Of a DNA stretch of 33,523 bases, positions 23,432-31,031 are shown piece by piece. The notes beneath the pieces were generated by a model, which saw only the letters and a list, made by a program, of their open reading frames with translations, searched no databases and was not told where the DNA came from. This DNA comes from Lachnospiraceae bacterium (GTDB lineage: Bacteria; Bacillota_A; Clostridia; Lachnospirales; Lachnospiraceae), in assembly GCA_016287765.1 (NCBI GenBank), contig JAEEWS010000031.1:1-33523 (forward strand), read 5' to 3'. The stretch's first letter is position 1, and each line of letters starts with the position of its first letter. The translations under genes and the position numbers were made by a program.

Positions 23432-25177
23432 TCACTTATCAAATTCATCCTCACCTGCCGTAGCCGCTTCAGCTGCCATCTTTTCGATGGCCTCGTCGGA
23501 AAAGCCGCTGTGGTTCACATTCACTCTTCCCTGTTCTGTCACAGCCATTCCCAGGTTTATGGTACCCTTTTCCAGCTCAGCGACTATGTTGGCTATATCC
23601 GCCAGTCTTTGAGAGGTTATCTTCTCTCCCACCGCCAGATTCGCACTGTACAAAAGATTTTCTATGGATTCATGGATGCCCAGGATCTTGTCTCTTACCG
23701 CGCAGACCTTTTCATAGTCCACCAGATCCTCTTCCACTTCCTCCATGGTCATTCCGCTGCCGTCCTCATCCGTATCAATGGAGGTGATTCCATGAATGGG
23801 AGTGCAGTTAAATCTAAATTTATTTTTTATAAGGCCCGCCAGATTGTCCTTTGCATCATCTTCTCCGTGTACCAGAAAGATATTTGTAGGAGGCGTCTTA
23901 AAGCCGGATACCCAGTCAAGAAGACCGTCCATATCAGCATGTCCGGAAAAACCTTCCAGATTATATATCTCTGCCTTTACAGCCACTTTCTCGCCCAGAA
24001 CGGAAACTTCTTTTTCCCCGTCCACCAGCATTCTTCCCAGAGTGCCTGCAGCCTGATAGCCGACAATGACTATGCTGTTACGCTTTTCCCAAAGATTGTG
24101 TTTAAGATGATGGCATATACGCCCCGCATCGCACATTCCGCTGGCCGCAATGATGATCTTGGGGGAAGGATCGGTGTTTAGGAGCATGGACTCCGCACTG
24201 GTCTTTGTAAAATGGAGATTCGGGAAGTCCAGAGGATTATCTCCCTCAAGGATCTTCTTTCTGGTCTCCTCATCAAAACTCTGGGCATTCCTTCTGAATA
24301 CCATGGTGGTGCTTATGGCCATGGGACTGTCGATGTAAACGTGAACATCCTTTAAGAAATCATGATAATGTTCGTTGTTATTGTAAAACTCATTGAGTTC
24401 GTATATCAGTTCCTGTGTGCGTCCCACCGCGAAGGAGGGGATGATCACGTCTCCGCCTCTTTTTATGGTCTTCTCTATGATCTCCAGAAGTTCCGACAGG
24501 CTCTTTTCGTTGCTTTCGTGAAGTCTGTCACCGTAGGTGGACTCCATGATCACATAATCCGCTTTCTTGATCTTAACGGGGTCTCTTAATATAGGACGGT
24601 CTGTACAGCCTATATCTCCGGAGAACACCACCTTCACGGTCTTCTCTCCTTCCGTAACAAAGAGCTCAGTGATCGCAGACCCCAGAATGTGCCCCGCATC
24701 GTTAAATACTATCTTTATGCTTTCATTTATATCTATCTGCTGATCGTAAAGCACAGGCTTTACCAGCTTTAAGGTCTCATTAACGTCATTCTGGTCATAC
24801 ATAGGCTCAAGGTCAGGTTCTTCACCCTTTCTCAAGAGCTTTCTGTTTGCCCATTCCGTTTCCTTTTCCTGAATATAAGCACAGTCCGGAAGCATGATGT
24901 GCAAAAGATCCGCTGTGGCATCCGTGCAATAGATGGGACCCTTAAAGCCCCTCTTTACAAGAAGAGGAAGTCTTCCGCAGTGGTCCACATGTGCATGACT
25001 CAAGATAACGCATTCCACATCCGAGGGTACAAACTCAAAATCCGCCGTGTTCTGGGCTTCCAGTGTCTTACCGCCCTGATACATACCGCAATCCAACAGT
25101 ATCTTATGTGTTCCCGTGGTGATCATGTGGCATGATCCCGTAACGGAATTAACAGCTCCGTAAAAAGTTATCAGCAT
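23432..25177 (-). CDS. MBL-fold beta-CASP metallo-hydrolase (RNase-like)
   Basis: A 581-residue enzyme with an N-terminal metallo-beta-lactamase domain, including HAHVDH at residues 61-66 and later Asp/His ligands (DAGHILGSA, VFSGDIG). A beta-CASP insertion (SFAVGRTQEL, VYIDSPMAI, ASGMCDAGR) follows, with the C-terminal GFSGHADMD motif of the CPSF73/RNase J-like group (RNA-metabolising MBL domain). The C-terminal 130 residues or so are an extra helical region. A TTG at 25183 would extend the frame by two codons, but the ATG at 25177 is correctly placed 8 nt after AGGAGG. It follows the YitT-type gene by 28 nt. The RNA target is unknown. Confidence 0.9.
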   Translation of the reverse strand: MLITFYGAVNSVTGSCHMITTGTHKILLDCGMYQGGKTLEAQNTADFEFVPSDVECVILSHAHVDHCGRLPLLVKRGFKGPIYCTDATADLLHIMLPDCAYIQEKETEWANRKLLRKGEEPDLEPMYDQNDVNETLKLVKPVLYDQQIDINESIKIVFNDAGHILGSAITELFVTEGEKTVKVVFSGDIGCTDRPILRDPVKIKKADYVIMESTYGDRLHESNEKSLSELLEIIEKTIKRGGDVIIPSFAVGRTQELIYELNEFYNNNEHYHDFLKDVHVYIDSPMAISTTMVFRRNAQSFDEETRKKILEGDNPLDFPNLHFTKTSAESMLLNTDPSPKIIIAASGMCDAGRICHHLKHNLWEKRNSIVIVGYQAAGTLGRMLVDGEKEVSVLGEKVAVKAEIYNLEGFSGHADMDGLLDWVSGFKTPPTNIFLVHGEDDAKDNLAGLIKNKFRFNCTPIHGITSIDTDEDGSGMTMEEVEEDLVDYEKVCAVRDKILGIHESIENLLYSANLAVGEKITSQRLADIANIVAELEKGTINLGMAVTEQGRVNVNHSGFSDEAIEKMAAEAATAGEDEFDK

Positions 25178-25205
25178 ATTCAAGTCCTCCTTCGTAAGTA
25201 ATTTA

Positions 25206-26090
25206 TTATAACTTCTTTAAGAAGTTACCTTTCACCTTGATGTTTTCGTCGATTATAACGAAAGCGTGGGGATCGATGGAATTCACGATCTCCATAAATT
25301 CACGTTCCTCATATTTATTTATGCAGGAAACCAGTATATGCTCACCCTGTCCGGTATAAGCGCCTTTTCCTTCCCATTCCGTAACACCGCGGTAGGTCTT
25401 TTCCATTATCAATTTGTCAAGACCGTCCATTTTTGTGAAGATCATGCATCTGGCTGCTATGTTCTGATAATGTATCCGGTCAAGGGTCATGGAGGATGCC
25501 ACCATAACGATTATGGAATAAACCACTATCTCGGGGTCGTTTACAAAAAGCACTGCGGTATAGAGCAGCAAATTAAATATAATGTTTACCTTTCCCACAG
25601 ATGCATTGGGTTTCTTCTTGGAAAGGAATACTCCGATGATATCCATGCCACCGCTGCTTCCTCCGGCGAGAAGCACCAGTCCCGTACCTGTTCCTGTGAT
25701 CATACCGCCTATAAGGGATGCAGTCAGTATATTCTCGATGATGGGAGTCTCGGGACTTTTAAGGATAATACCGAAGAAAGCCACACTTCCTACCCCCAAA
25801 AGGGTACGAATAAAAAATCTCCTGTTGATCCCTCTGAAAGCCAGGATCAAAAGAGGGATGTTAAAAAGAACGTAAACCACAGCATATATATTCGTGGTCC
25901 TTCCCAACTCCCTTTCAAAAAAGTAAGCGATAAGCTGGGCAAGACCCACTACTCCGCCGTTGTAAAGACCAAGGGGACGCACGAATATGTTCACCCCGAC
26001 GGAATAGATAAAACCTCCCAAAATAACAAGAAAATATTTAAAAAAAATATTTTCAACCACTCTGTCGCTTTTAAAAAACCCGTTCTTCAT
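25206..26090 (-). CDS. YitT family membrane protein (DUF161/DUF2179)
   Basis: A 294-residue protein with five or six N-terminal membrane helices of the YitT family, including GGxxGLAQLI and LLAGGSSGGMDIIGVFLSKK, a hallmark Gly-rich segment. A C-terminal soluble DUF2179 domain follows (from about residue 215, ending IDENIKVKGNFLKKL). Members are thought to be membrane transport or regulatory proteins, but the function is unresolved. AAAGGAGAAC lies just before the ATG at 26090. It is cotranscribed with the beta-CASP hydrolase 28 nt downstream. Confidence 0.88.
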   Translation of the reverse strand: MKNGFFKSDRVVENIFFKYFLVILGGFIYSVGVNIFVRPLGLYNGGVVGLAQLIAYFFERELGRTTNIYAVVYVLFNIPLLILAFRGINRRFFIRTLLGVGSVAFFGIILKSPETPIIENILTASLIGGMITGTGTGLVLLAGGSSGGMDIIGVFLSKKKPNASVGKVNIIFNLLLYTAVLFVNDPEIVVYSIIVMVASSMTLDRIHYQNIAARCMIFTKMDGLDKLIMEKTYRGVTEWEGKGAYTGQGEHILVSCINKYEEREFMEIVNSIDPHAFVIIDENIKVKGNFLKKL

Positions 26091-26124
26091 CTGTTCTCCT
26101 TTTCGGCTGCTGTTCTGCGCCGAG

Positions 26125-26147
26125 GGTCCGTTAATTCCTGTCGGACC
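26125..26147 (-). other. Leader hairpin upstream of yitT
   Basis: A perfect 6-bp stem GGTCCG/CGGACC with an 11-nt loop lies just after the ddh terminator and 35 bp before the yitT start codon. It has no T tract, so it is not a terminator. It may be a leader structure or the edge of a promoter region. No clear promoter is visible here. Confidence 0.35.
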
Positions 26148-26153
26148 GATATT

Positions 26154-26183
26154 AAAAAAGACTGTACAATATATGCACAGTCT
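26154..26183 (-). terminator. Intrinsic terminator after ddh
   Basis: On the minus strand, AGACTGT (26177-26183) pairs with ACAGTCT (26159-26165), with an 11-nt loop, followed by TTTTTT (26154-26159). It ends the ddh transcript 50 nt downstream of the stop codon. Confidence 0.85.
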
Positions 26184-26233
26184 GATTTTACACCTATTGA
26201 ATTTCTTTTACAATAAAGACTTTATTAATAGCC

Positions 26234-27217
26234 TTAGAGCATACTCTTTCTCAACTCTTCACCCGTCTTATCGGAAAGGTAAGCGGGAGCAACATCAAAC
26301 ACTGTCTTGCAGCCTGTCATTCCTTCCTTATGCATGCGGTAAGCAGCTCTAACGTAAGCCGCAACCACACAGGAGGTGAACTCGGGATTGGAATCCAGCT
26401 TGAGGCTGTACTCTATGGTGTGCTTGTTCTCACCGTTCCATCCGGTCTTTCCGCTTCTGATAACAAAGCCGCCGTGAGGAATACCCTTGTGATCTCTGTC
26501 CAGCTCTTCCTGAGAGATGAAGGTCACTGTGGTATCGTAATCAGCAAAGTAGTTGGGCATGGTCTTGATCTCTTTCTCGACTCTTGCCGCATCTGCGCCT
26601 TCCTTAAGAACCACGAAGCACTCTCTTGTATGCTTCTGTCTGGTGGTAAGTTCCGGATTCTCGCCGCTTCTTGCTGCTGCCAGAGCTTCGGGAACGGGGC
26701 AGGTGTACTGTCTTGCATCCTGAACTCCCTCGATCCTTCTGATGGCATCGGAATGTCCCTGGCTTACGCCCTTGCCCCAGAAGGTATAATCCTTACCGTC
26801 TGTGAGGATGCAATTTGCATAGAGACGATTGAGAGAGAACATGCCGGGATCCCAGCCCACGGAAATGATACCGATCTTACCTGCCTTTTTAGCTGCAGCA
26901 TCCACGTTTCCGAAATGCTCAGGTACTCTTGCATGAGTATCAAAGGTATCAACAACATTGAACATGGAAGCATACCTGGGTGTCTGCTCGGGAAGATCTG
27001 TAGCGGAACCTCCGCAAAGTACAAGAACATCTATCTTATCCTTGTAATCTTCTATATCCTTAACATTGGCAACAACTGCCTTTGTTTTGATCTTAACCGT
27101 AGCGGGATCTCTTCTTGTGAAGACTGCAACAAGCTCCATATCCTTGGAAGCGCTCACTGCCCATTCGATGCCTCTGCCTATATTACCGTAGCCTAAAATT
27201 CCTACTCTGATTGCCAT
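26234..27217 (-). CDS. ddh: meso-Diaminopimelate dehydrogenase
   Basis: A 327-residue NADPH enzyme that converts tetrahydrodipicolinate and ammonia directly to meso-diaminopimelate in one step, supplying peptidoglycan and lysine. The N-terminal Rossmann motif GYGNIGRG is at residues 10-17, and FTRRDP follows for NADP binding. The catalytic-domain hallmark segments DTFDTHARVPEH, SVGWDPGMFSLNR and GKGVSQGHSDAIR are present. Length matches characterised Ddh enzymes. It is a monocistronic gene with a strong promoter and terminator. The window also encodes DapL, which makes LL-DAP from the same substrate, so two routes to DAP coexist. Confidence 0.95.
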   Translation of the reverse strand: MAIRVGILGYGNIGRGIEWAVSASKDMELVAVFTRRDPATVKIKTKAVVANVKDIEDYKDKIDVLVLCGGSATDLPEQTPRYASMFNVVDTFDTHARVPEHFGNVDAAAKKAGKIGIISVGWDPGMFSLNRLYANCILTDGKDYTFWGKGVSQGHSDAIRRIEGVQDARQYTCPVPEALAAARSGENPELTTRQKHTRECFVVLKEGADAARVEKEIKTMPNYFADYDTTVTFISQEELDRDHKGIPHGGFVIRSGKTGWNGENKHTIEYSLKLDSNPEFTSCVVAAYVRAAYRMHKEGMTGCKTVFDVAPAYLSDKTGEELRKSML

Positions 27218-27283
27218 AAAAGCTATCCTCTCTTTCTTTTGAAACGGTTGTCTGTTTCTTTGGTTTTCCCCAAAAAACGAATT

Positions 27284-27318
27284 TGTATAATTGTATACAT
27301 GAGAAACCTGTTTGTCAA
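27284..27318 (-). promoter_or_regulatory. ddh promoter with overlapping palindrome
   Basis: On the minus strand, consensus TTGACA (27313-27318), a 17-nt spacer and TACAAT (27290-27295). A perfect inverted repeat TGTATA-N4-TATACA (27284-27299) covers the -10 box and the start site, so a repressor could bind here. The leader is about 65 nt. Confidence 0.7.
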
Positions 27319-27346
27319 CGGGATTTGCCCAAAAAACACAGAAAAA

Positions 27347-28426
27347 TCACTCAACCCTTACAGCCACCACAGCCAGTCTTCCGTCGGGATTCCTTTTACC
27401 GGTTTCATCGATCCCGTTACAGGTGGATAAGGTGATAAATTGATCTCCAAAATGTCCCTCTCCGGAACATTTGATCTCACTCATGGATTTAATGTTACTG
27501 TACCAATAATCAAACTCTTCCTGAGTATCTGCATTATAGAAGAAATAATACTTGAAATTATCATCCATAGGATCTTCATATTCATGTGACTTAAATACAG
27601 CAATTATTTCATAAGTCCGGTATTCAAACGGGGTATCAAAATAAATATATTTATGATTTTCATAATAACTCTGTTTCAAAAAGTTACTGAGGGTTCCGAA
27701 CATTTTTTTGTTGGCCATATTATGACCGAAGATCAGAATATTTGTAGTAGGTTTTTCGCCTCCGAGGTAGTCATTTGCCCTGACTCCTTCTCCCACTCTG
27801 CAATTGCCGATGGTAAAGAGGGATCCTTCTCCGTAGCTTCCCAAAAATGCCGTGCTCACTCCAAGATAATTATGACTCAGATAATACTCCTTGTCATAAC
27901 TCTTCTCCTTAACCACCGGATAATCTATGATAGTACCCGGAATTTTTAAATAACCGGCATAGTCAGCGACTGTATCATATATATATTGCCATTCGGGTAA
28001 AACTCTGGGTGGCTCGGGTGTCGGTGTGGGTGTAGGTGTATTGGTAGGCGTAGGTGTATTTGTGGGAGTGGGTGTCGGAGTGGATGTGGGATCCGGATCT
28101 CCGTTAGGTAAAGGCGTATCATCCCCTTTATCTCCGTTGGGTAAAGGAGTGGGACTTAAGGTAGGAGTAGGTGTCTCGGTAGGTGTGGGTGTAGGCGTAT
28201 CGGTAGGAACAGGCGTAGGCGTTGCTACTACAACATTTTCACGCTTATACTGACCTTTCATCTCTCTCAACTCTCTTAAGGCCTTTTGGTTAATGTAACT
28301 CTGTCTCAAATACAAACCACCGTATATCGCAAAGGCGCTGACTGATAAGATAAAAAAGATGAGTGAAACGTAATAGGTCACTCCTCTTTTTCTTCTCTTT
28401 TTAACATTTCTGAAGGATGGTCTCAT
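27347..28426 (-). CDS. Class B-like sortase with a long Pro-Thr linker
   Basis: A 359-residue membrane-anchored transpeptidase. The N-terminus is basic (KKRRKRG), with one membrane helix at about 17-39. A low-complexity spacer rich in TPTPTP from about 69 to 138 contains two copies of PLPNGD (95-100 and 105-110). The catalytic domain has His235 (FGHNM), Cys336 (TLSTC) and Arg350. Sortases attach LPxTG-like proteins to the wall or polymerise pilins. No sorting-signal protein is encoded next to it, so this may be a housekeeping enzyme. The linker is longer than usual and could span the peptidoglycan. The promoter at 28523-28551 is perfect consensus. Confidence 0.9.
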   Translation of the reverse strand: MRPSFRNVKKRRKRGVTYYVSLIFFILSVSAFAIYGGLYLRQSYINQKALRELREMKGQYKRENVVVATPTPVPTDTPTPTPTETPTPTLSPTPLPNGDKGDDTPLPNGDPDPTSTPTPTPTNTPTPTNTPTPTPTPEPPRVLPEWQYIYDTVADYAGYLKIPGTIIDYPVVKEKSYDKEYYLSHNYLGVSTAFLGSYGEGSLFTIGNCRVGEGVRANDYLGGEKPTTNILIFGHNMANKKMFGTLSNFLKQSYYENHKYIYFDTPFEYRTYEIIAVFKSHEYEDPMDDNFKYYFFYNADTQEEFDYWYSNIKSMSEIKCSGEGHFGDQFITLSTCNGIDETGKRNPDGRLAVVAVRVE

Positions 28427-28463
28427 ATTGCAGGCTTCTCTTTCCTATATATTATGGCGTTAA

Positions 28464-28480
28464 GACACTTTTAAAGTGTC
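28464..28480. promoter_or_regulatory. Palindrome in the sortase leader
   Basis: GACACTT-TTA-AAGTGTC is a perfect 7-bp inverted repeat in the predicted 5' leader of the sortase. A second half-copy, TAAAGTGTC, lies at about 28582-28590, upstream of the promoter. It has no T tract, so it looks more like an operator or mRNA hairpin than a terminator. Confidence 0.4.
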
Positions 28481-28522
28481 CCTGATGCCGTGTTTTCCCT
28501 ATAAAACGATTAAAGCTATGAT

Positions 28523-28551
28523 ATTATATAGTTGTTATTATTCCGTGTCAA
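28523..28551 (-). promoter_or_regulatory. Perfect-consensus promoter of the sortase
   Basis: On the minus strand, TTGACA (28546-28551), exactly 17 nt, and TATAAT (28523-28528). It is the only promoter in the window with both boxes perfect. The leader is about 90 nt. Confidence 0.85.
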
Positions 28552-28620
28552 ATTTTAGTCAATCAAATGATTTTTCTAAATCTAAAGTGTCGAGAAGATA
28601 TATGCCTTATGTAACTTAAA

Positions 28621-28655
28621 AGTAAAAGGCCTTCAACCCAAAGTCGAAGGCCTTT
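28621..28655 (-). terminator. Intrinsic terminator of the ohrR-gpx-AKR operon
   Basis: A perfect 10-bp stem AAAGGCCTTC (28625-28634) / GAAGGCCTTT (28646-28655) with an 11-nt loop. On the minus strand it is followed by TACTTTT. It lies 12 nt past the aldo-keto reductase stop. Confidence 0.8.
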
Positions 28656-28666
28656 AAATGATCTTA

Positions 28667-29677
28667 TCAGAATCCGAGGATCTCATCGATCTTCTTTCTT
28701 TCCTCAGCAGAGAAAGAAAGGTTTTTGATCATTCCGATATTGTCAAGAACCTGAGAAGCCTTGGATGCACCGATCAGTACACTTGTAACGTCTCCGTCTC
28801 TGAGTATCCAGGAAAGTGCCATTTCCGCAAGGGTCTGGCCCCTCTCGCCCGCAAGAGCGTTAAGTGCACGGATCTTATTTAAAAGCTCGTCACTGATGGC
28901 ATTTTCCTTAAGGAATCTTCCGTCGGTCTTGATCCTGGAATCCTCCGGAATACCGTTCAGATAACGGTCAGTCAGCAGTCCCTGAGCAAGAGGCGAGAAG
29001 GTGATGATGCCCACACCGTTCTTGGCCGCATAATCCTTTAAGCCGTCTGTCTCCATTGCACGGTCCATCATGTTATATCTTCTCTGATTGATGATGAAGG
29101 GCGTGCCCATCTTCTTAAAAAGCTTGGAGATCTCAACCGTCTGATCCTTATTATAATTGGAAATTCCCACATAAAGGGCTTTACCGCTCCTTACGACAGA
29201 ATCCAGCGCTCCCGCAGTCTCCTCAAGAGGAGTGTCGGGATCGGGACGATGATGATAAAAGATATCAACATAGTCCAGGCCCAGGCGTTTAAGGCTCTGA
29301 TCGAGACTGGAGATCAGATACTTCCTGCTGCCTCCGTCACCGTAAGGGCCATCCCACATGCCATAACCGGCCTTTGTGGAAATAACCATCTCATCGCGGT
29401 AGGGTGCAAGCTCACCCTTAAGCATCTTTCCGAAGTTTTCTTCCGCAGCTCCCGGAACCGGGCCGTAGTTATTGGCCAGGTCAAAATGGGTGATACCGTT
29501 GTCAAAAGCGGTACAGCAGATGTCCAGCATATTTTCGTAATTTCCGGTGGTACCGAAATTATGCCAAAGTCCCAAAGAAACCGCAGGAAGCTTGAGGCCG
29601 CTGTTTCCGCAGCGGTTGTACTTCATTTCACCGTAGCGTTTCTCATCCGCTACATAGAGTCGTGATCTGTAACCCAC
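28667..29677 (-). CDS. Aldo/keto reductase, YghZ/L-glyceraldehyde-3-phosphate reductase type
   Basis: A 336-residue NADPH-dependent (beta/alpha)8 reductase. The sequence MKYNRCGNSGLKLPAVSLGL near residues 18-37 is the signature of the YghZ/GAP reductase group. The catalytic Asp and Tyr lie in FDLANNYG, Lys in STKAGYG, and His in YHHRPD. The start is GTG at 29677, with AAGGGAG 7 nt upstream. This matches the roughly 17 residues that family members carry before the barrel. It is the last gene of an operon with ohrR and a glutathione peroxidase, so it probably detoxifies reactive aldehydes such as methylglyoxal during peroxide stress (inference). Confidence 0.9.
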   Translation of the reverse strand: MGYRSRLYVADEKRYGEMKYNRCGNSGLKLPAVSLGLWHNFGTTGNYENMLDICCTAFDNGITHFDLANNYGPVPGAAEENFGKMLKGELAPYRDEMVISTKAGYGMWDGPYGDGGSRKYLISSLDQSLKRLGLDYVDIFYHHRPDPDTPLEETAGALDSVVRSGKALYVGISNYNKDQTVEISKLFKKMGTPFIINQRRYNMMDRAMETDGLKDYAAKNGVGIITFSPLAQGLLTDRYLNGIPEDSRIKTDGRFLKENAISDELLNKIRALNALAGERGQTLAEMALSWILRDGDVTSVLIGASKASQVLDNIGMIKNLSFSAEERKKIDEILGF

Positions 29678-29714
29678 AATAATTCTCCCTTCATCTTAAT
29701 TCTCTCATCTTTAT

Positions 29715-30248
29715 TTACAGAACGGATGCAACAAACTTGTCCACATCCTCCATTTTCGTTGTGGGCTCGAAACGTGCAACAACATTACCGTCCCTGTCTA
29801 CAACGAATTTGGTGAAGTTCCATTTTATATCATTTTCGTTCTTTGTAAATGCCTTTGAGACAATTTTAAGAATTCCTTTAGCTTTCCCGGTTCCAAGTCC
29901 GTTTTCTTCAGCCTCTTTCTTAAGGAAGGTGTAAAGAGGCAGCTCATCCTCGCCGTTTACCTTGGACTTTTTCATCTGAGGGAATGCTGTATGATAATGA
30001 AGTGAGCAGAAGGAAGTGATCTCTGCGTCGCTCTGAGGTGCCTGGTTTGCGAACTGGTTGCAGGGGATATCGATGATCTCAAGTCCCTTATCATGATACT
30101 TCTCATACATAGCCTCCAGTTCCTTGTACTGGGGTGTAAAGCCGCACTTGGTGGCTGTATTGACGAGCATTACCACCTTACCCTTGTTCTCTGCCATGGA
30201 ATAATCAGTGCCGTCCTGTTTCTTTACCGTGTAATCATAAAAGCTCAT
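29715..30248 (-). CDS. Thiol peroxidase of the glutathione peroxidase family (BsaA type)
   Basis: A 177-residue thioredoxin-fold peroxidase. It has a cysteine, not selenocysteine, at the catalytic position: Cys35 in NTATKCGFTPQ. The other tetrad residues are Gln65 (PCNQFANQ), Trp143 and Asn144 (KWNFTKF). The second Cys of the usual resolving type may be Cys81 (FCSLHYH). It reduces hydrogen or organic peroxides using thioredoxin-like thiols. AAAGGAG lies before the ATG at 30248. It sits 64 nt downstream of the OhrR-type regulator and 37 nt upstream of an aldo-keto reductase, in one transcription unit. Confidence 0.93.
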   Translation of the reverse strand: MSFYDYTVKKQDGTDYSMAENKGKVVMLVNTATKCGFTPQYKELEAMYEKYHDKGLEIIDIPCNQFANQAPQSDAEITSFCSLHYHTAFPQMKKSKVNGEDELPLYTFLKKEAEENGLGTGKAKGILKIVSKAFTKNENDIKWNFTKFVVDRDGNVVARFEPTTKMEDVDKFVASVL

Positions 30249-30312
30249 AGTATTCTCCTTTCATCTTTAAAGGACCCTTATGGATCCTGTTGCCCTTAGG
30301 CTGTCAATTTGT

Positions 30313-30786
30313 TTACTTCTTCTGTTTACGGTTTTCGTTAAAAATATCCATCATTTCGTGAAGCAGATCCCCCAGCCTTACAAGTCTTTCCGGATCCTTC
30401 ACTCCCGCAAGGCAGCTTCCGATCTCGCCCGGTACCTTAACCGCTTCTTCTTTAAGCTTTTCGCCTGTTTCCGTAATGCTCACCACCAGGTCTCTCGCAT
30501 CCTCTGCGGATCGTTCCTTGGTGACATATCCCTTCTCTTCCAGTCTGTTGATCACCGGAGTCAGGGTGCCGCTGTCCAAAAACAGCCTTTCTCTTAAGTG
30601 TCTGGTCAGCACCTTCTTTTCTTCCCACATGACCATCATGGTAATGTACTGGGTATAGGTCAGATCTATCTTGGCCAGAAAGGGTGCATATGCATTCACG
30701 ATCTCTTTGGAACATACATAAAGCGGAAAGCAGAGCTGGTTATCCAGCAACAGGCAATCATATTTGGGGTCATTTCCTTTTTTCAT
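30313..30786 (-). CDS. ohrR: OhrR-type MarR family organic-peroxide sensor
   Basis: A 157-residue winged-helix repressor closely resembling Bacillus OhrR. The N-terminal LDNQLCFPLY contains the peroxide-sensing Cys19. ITYPQY-like DLTYTQYITMMVMWE and LFLDSGTLTPVINRLEEKGYVTKERSAEDAR form the DNA-binding winged helix. Peroxide oxidises the Cys and releases DNA. It is the first gene of the operon with glutathione peroxidase and aldo-keto reductase, so it presumably controls them and itself. A candidate operator overlaps its promoter (30826-30847). GGAGG precedes the ATG. Confidence 0.92.
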   Translation of the reverse strand: MKKGNDPKYDCLLLDNQLCFPLYVCSKEIVNAYAPFLAKIDLTYTQYITMMVMWEEKKVLTRHLRERLFLDSGTLTPVINRLEEKGYVTKERSAEDARDLVVSITETGEKLKEEAVKVPGEIGSCLAGVKDPERLVRLGDLLHEMMDIFNENRKQKK

Positions 30787-30825
30787 CTTAATGCCTCCGG
30801 AATCTTTTGGTTATTAATTTAGCAA

Positions 30826-30858
30826 AATCAATTTATCACAATCGATTATTTTTGTCAA
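30826..30858 (-). promoter_or_regulatory. ohrR operon promoter with inverted repeat operator
   Basis: On the minus strand, TTGACA (30853-30858), a 17-nt spacer and TAAATT (30830-30835). The inverted repeat AATCAATT-N6-AATCGATT (30826-30847, 7 of 8 bases matching) covers the -10 box and half the spacer. AT-rich dyads of this kind are where OhrR-type repressors bind. Confidence 0.65.
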
Positions 30859-30983
30859 TAGAACAAAATCTAAAATTTCTGTGCACTGTCCTTATCTGCA
30901 TAATATTTTACAGTTTTTGTCTCTAACTTCATATAAAATTTAGCCTTTTTATTATTTTTTAAACTTTTGTTGGACTATTTGTT

Positions 30984-31015
30984 TATAATTAAATAAACCG
31001 TTTCACACCGTTTCG
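30984..31015 (+). promoter_or_regulatory. Putative promoter and leader of the phosphodiesterase gene
   Basis: TATAAT at 30984-30989 with no clear -35 box. It is followed by a direct repeat CCGTTTC (two copies 10 bp apart, about 30998-31015) just before the ribosome site GGAAGGTG. An activator or alternative sigma factor could account for the missing -35. Weak evidence. Confidence 0.35.
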
Positions 31016-31031
31016 AAAAGGAAGGTGAATA

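Noticed and set aside
28026..28253. Plus-strand open frame coding a Val-Gly repeat protein
   Set aside because: It is antisense to the Pro-Thr linker of the sortase. The repeat DNA opens the opposite frame, and no ribosome site or promoter supports it.
29715..30248. Possible selenoprotein, since the glutathione peroxidase family often has selenocysteine
   Set aside because: The catalytic codon encodes Cys35 and there is no in-frame TGA, so it is the ordinary Cys type.
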